Of a DNA stretch of 7,860 nt, positions 5,661-7,860 are shown piece by piece. Below the pieces are notes generated by a model. It made no database searches. It was not told the origin of the DNA and saw only the letters and a program-made list of their open reading frames with translations. A program made the position numbers and the translations under genes. The stretch's first letter is position 1. Each line of letters opens with the position of its first letter. Source of the DNA: Desulfobacteraceae bacterium (GTDB taxonomy: Bacteria; Desulfobacterota; Desulfobacteria; Desulfobacterales; Desulfobacteraceae); contig JAABSK010000114.1 in the NCBI GenBank assembly GCA_011390435.1, forward strand, positions 1 to 7,860, in the 5' to 3' direction.

Positions 5661-6712
5661 AGCCAGTCCACACTGTCCGGACTGAAGCAGATCATGATGC
5701 ATTTGCCCGGATAAAGTCCGGATATGCTGATCTGGTCCGGGTTCAGCCGAAGGGAGAAGGTCAGATCCTGTACCGCGATGTCGGTTAAAACCGTATTGCT
5801 CTTGTCCAGCTGCATGGAGATGATTTTCCCGGACAGGCGGTTTTCTGCTGGTTGATCCAGGCGCTCTGTCCTTTGCTGACGGTCTGCCGGACAGTCAGGG
5901 GATTCAACAGAGAGGGCATCCTGTCGGATGACAGCAATGCTGTGTGGTTTTTGCGGCGCCCTGAGCAGGACGTGCTGGCCGGTATCCAGGTGTTTTTTCA
6001 GAAAACTGGTGCCAGACGTTTCATACGGTCCAGGAATGATGTTTTCAATGCCCATGGCAAAAACAGCGGTGTTGTATATGCTCAGCTGCGTGTCTGTCAC
6101 GGCATTGAGCCATTGCCGGTCGTGGCTGGCAATCACAAGGGTTGTACCCCATTCTTTCCGGGCGTTGAGAGCGGCGTTGCGGATCAGTTCGGCACTGTTT
6201 GCATCCACACTGGCCACAGGTTCGTCCAGCAGCAGTACCTGGGGGCGCAAAATCAATCTGGCAGCCAGCGCCACCCGCTGGGCCTCTCCTCCGGACAATT
6301 GGTGCCAGGGTCTTGGGGCAAATGCTTCAGGCGCAAGCCCGACACCCATGAGGGCTGTGCTGACCCGCTGGTCAAGATCAGCCCGGTCGTTACGGATTTT
6401 CAGGCCATAGGCAACATTTTCAAAAACCGTCCGTTTCAGCAGGCAGGGACTCTGGGTCAGCAGGGTGATTTTTGACCGCACTGCCGGTGAAAAGCAATAT
6501 TCTTTTTTCCCGTTGTACAGGATGGTTCCGCAGGCTGGTTTCAAACAAAATGCCAGAAGCTTGAGCAGGGTGCTTTTCCCACTGCCGTTGGGGCCGACAA
6601 GACCGGTGATCGTGCCGCTTTCGATGGTCAGATGATCAATATTCAACACATTGATCCGGCCATAATTCAGGCGGACATTCTGTAAATCATATGCAGGGAT
6701 GGTATGTGTCAT
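5657..6712 (-). CDS. tupC: Tungstate ABC transporter ATP-binding protein with TOBE/Mop-like domain
   Basis: This 351-residue peripheral ATPase would energise tungstate uptake through TupB. The ABC domain (about residues 8-215) has Walker A GPNGSGKST (40-48), the Q-loop at Q87, signature LSGGEAQR (139-146), Walker B VLLLDEP (159-165), D-loop SVDA (168-171) and the switch His in ASHD (195-198). After a linker, residues about 285-351 resemble a TOBE/Mop oxyanion-binding module: NRLSGKI (291-297), then SISGLYPGKCIM (329-340) ahead of the end. An IRQDAL piece (262-267) recalls the IRPE motif of such subunits. Many TupC proteins are only the ABC domain, so this longer form resembles WtpC or ModC in layout. 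The start overlaps the tupB stop (ATGA) and lacks a clear ribosome site. The stop overlaps that of mltA. It could be named WtpC-like; the TupB and TupA partners favour Tup. Confidence 0.9.
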   Translation of the reverse strand: MTHTIPAYDLQNVRLNYGRINVLNIDHLTIESGTITGLVGPNGSGKSTLLKLLAFCLKPACGTILYNGKKEYCFSPAVRSKITLLTQSPCLLKRTVFENVAYGLKIRNDRADLDQRVSTALMGVGLAPEAFAPRPWHQLSGGEAQRVALAARLILRPQVLLLDEPVASVDANSAELIRNAALNARKEWGTTLVIASHDRQWLNAVTDTQLSIYNTAVFAMGIENIIPGPYETSGTSFLKKHLDTGQHVLLRAPQKPHSIAVIRQDALSVESPDCPADRQQRTERLDQPAENRLSGKIISMQLDKSNTVLTDIAVQDLTFSLRLNPDQISISGLYPGKCIMICFSPDSVDWL

Positions 6713-7395
6713 TGTTTTCGTAAAAAGGACAGGGACAGGTTGACGATAAATGCAATGAGGATCAGGATCAATCCCAGCGCAATGCCGTCGGCAAACTGCC
6801 CCTTGTTGGTTTCAAGGGCAATGGCCGTGGTAATGGTGCGGGTGTGATATTTGATGTTGCCGCCGACCATCATCGAGATTCCCACTTCAGTCATGACCCG
6901 GCCGTAAGCAGTGACTGCGCCTGCCAGGATGCCATAGCGGACTTCCCACAGGCAGGTGAGAAGGATATTCCGTTTACCGGCCCCCAGTGTGACCAATGTC
7001 AGTTTCAGGTTTTCATCAATGCCTTCGATGGTGGATGCGGTGATGGCGGCAACAATGGGAAAGGCCAGGATGGTCTGCCCAATGGCAATGCCGGTCAGGG
7101 TGAACAGAAAACCAAAGTCTCCCAGCGGGCCTTTGTGGGTGATCAGGGCATATACCACAAGACCGATAAACACAGTGGGCAGTGACAGCAGGGTGTCCAG
7201 AAGGGTTCGAAGGTGTTTTTTGCCTTTAAAATCAAAATAGCCGATTAAAAATCCGCAGGGCAGGCCGGTTCCGAGGCTGAGGGCCATGGAGCCGGCTGAA
7301 ACTTTCAAGGTTGCGAAAACAGCGCTCCAGGTTGAATCGTCTCCAGTGATCAACAGTTCAATGGCTTTGATCAAACCTGCCGCAATAAAATCCAT
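6709..7395 (-). CDS. tupB: Tungstate ABC transporter permease
   Basis: This 228-residue inner-membrane protein has about five membrane segments (near residues 28-51, 68-86, 99-118, 154-178 and 203-226). The coupling loop that docks on the ATPase is LGAGKRNILLTCLWEVRYG (137-155), followed by the permease motif. The stretch VGGNIKYHTRTITTAIALE (177-195) with NKGQF after it is highly typical of TupB tungstate permeases and distinguishes them from ModB. The gene starts 19 bases after the tupA stop, with AAGGA (complement of 7400-7404) four bases before the ATG. Its stop overlaps the tupC start. This fits a tupA-tupB-tupC operon read leftward, whose promoter would lie beyond the right edge of the window. 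Confidence 0.95.
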   Translation of the reverse strand: MDFIAAGLIKAIELLITGDDSTWSAVFATLKVSAGSMALSLGTGLPCGFLIGYFDFKGKKHLRTLLDTLLSLPTVFIGLVVYALITHKGPLGDFGFLFTLTGIAIGQTILAFPIVAAITASTIEGIDENLKLTLVTLGAGKRNILLTCLWEVRYGILAGAVTAYGRVMTEVGISMMVGGNIKYHTRTITTAIALETNKGQFADGIALGLILILIAFIVNLSLSFLRKQ

Positions 7396-7414
7396 GATAT
7401 CCTTATTTCAAGGG

Positions 7415-7860
7415 TTATTCAGCATTGGGAATGAACAGCTTTTCTCCCAGAAGCCTGAAATCTCTTATCAGATCCTGGGCGGTTTGGGAAGCCATCCATC
7501 TGGAAAACTGCAGGGCCAGATCATACTCAGCTTTGTCACAATTGGCCGGGTTCAGGGTCAGGACGCTGTACTGGTTGAGCAGGATTCCATCCCCTTCTAC
7601 CAGAACCTTCAGGAGCGGGTTCCCGTTTTTCTGGGACTGGTATTTGATGTAGGTGCCTCTGTCTGTCATGGTGTAGCCGTTTTTTTCTTCACAGATGGTG
7701 ATGGTTGCCAGCATGCCCTTACCCACCTGAAGGTACCAGGCTTCTTTTTCCGGAAGGGGGTTGTCTGTGGCTGCCCACAATGCCTTTTCTTTTTTATGGG
7801 TTCCAGAGTCATCTCCGCGGCTGACAAAGACGGCTTTTTGGGCACGGATCGTTTCCAGTG
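7415..7860 (-). CDS. tupA: Tungstate-binding periplasmic protein (C-terminal part, cut by window edge)
   Basis: The reading frame is open from the window edge to the TAA at 7417-7415, giving the last 147 residues; the start and signal peptide lie outside the window. TupA binds tungstate in the periplasm with very high affinity and hands it to TupB. The hallmark FVSRGDDSGTHKKEKALW is encoded at 7775-7828; the SRGDxSGTH element belongs to the oxyanion site of this family. WYLQVGKGM and the YTMTDRGTYI block follow, as usual in TupA. The C-terminus (FSRWMASQTAQDLIRDF) matches the end of type II binding proteins. A TTG at 7780-7778 lies inside this domain and is not the real start. Tungstate is favoured over molybdate from family resemblance only. 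Anion preference cannot be read from this fragment. Confidence 0.95.
   Translation of the reverse strand, partial: LETIRAQKAVFVSRGDDSGTHKKEKALWAATDNPLPEKEAWYLQVGKGMLATITICEEKNGYTMTDRGTYIKYQSQKNGNPLLKVLVEGDGILLNQYSVLTLNPANCDKAEYDLALQFSRWMASQTAQDLIRDFRLLGEKLFIPNAE

Noticed and set aside
5852..6475. Long plus-strand open frame of 207 codons
   Set aside because: It is entirely antisense to the tupC ABC domain, with no recognisable motifs; tupC on the other strand explains the sequence.
1..7860. CRISPR array, insertion sequence, prophage or defence system
   Set aside because: No spaced repeats, transposase motifs, terminal repeats or nuclease/toxin modules are visible. RmuC has a nuclease-like fold but is a housekeeping family.

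Overview
The window looks like chromosomal sequence from a strictly anaerobic, sulfate-reducer-like Desulfobacterota bacterium (Desulfobacterales type). This is inferred from gene content and protein flavour: molybdopterin-cofactor genes beside a Tup tungstate transporter, moderate GC, and many overlapping start and stop codons. No rRNA or other phylogenetic marker is present, so the genus is not assigned. Almost every base is coding, and there is no phage, insertion-sequence or CRISPR signature.

Layout. (1) 1-196 is AT-rich and holds no gene I can support. (2) 197-1654, minus strand: a compact three-gene run, pyrR (PyrR-type uracil phosphoribosyltransferase/regulator), moaB (MoaB/MogA molybdopterin adenylyltransferase family) and a small acidic protein of unknown function, separated by only 4 and 5 bases. 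(3) 1655-1792: a divergent intergenic region with a plausible extended -10 promoter facing right. (4) 1793-5660, plus strand: five genes with overlapping or near-overlapping ends, mobA, a divergent moaE-like gene, moaC, rmuC and mltA. (5) 5657-7860, minus strand: the tungstate ABC transporter, tupA (cut by the window edge), tupB and a tupC-type ATPase with a C-terminal TOBE/Mop-like domain. mltA and tupC converge, and their stop codons overlap.

How it fits together. TupABC would import tungstate (possibly also molybdate). MoaC carries out the second half of cyclic pyranopterin monophosphate formation, the MoaE-like protein may act in molybdopterin synthase, MoaB would adenylate molybdopterin, and MobA would add GMP to give the bis-MGD form used by formate dehydrogenases and related Mo/W enzymes. 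moaA, moaD and moeA are not in the window. rmuC (DNA maintenance) and mltA (murein lytic transglycosylase) ride in the same apparent transcript with no obvious functional link.

Most of the window is recognisable and ordinary. The points most worth a second look are the short MoaE-like protein that keeps two candidate lysines but lacks a usual His, the unknown acidic protein beside moaB, the unusual MobA nucleotide-binding loop with its A8 tract, a 12-bp perfect hairpin inside mltA, and the Mop-like domain on the tungstate ATPase. I found no convincing evidence for a new multi-gene system.
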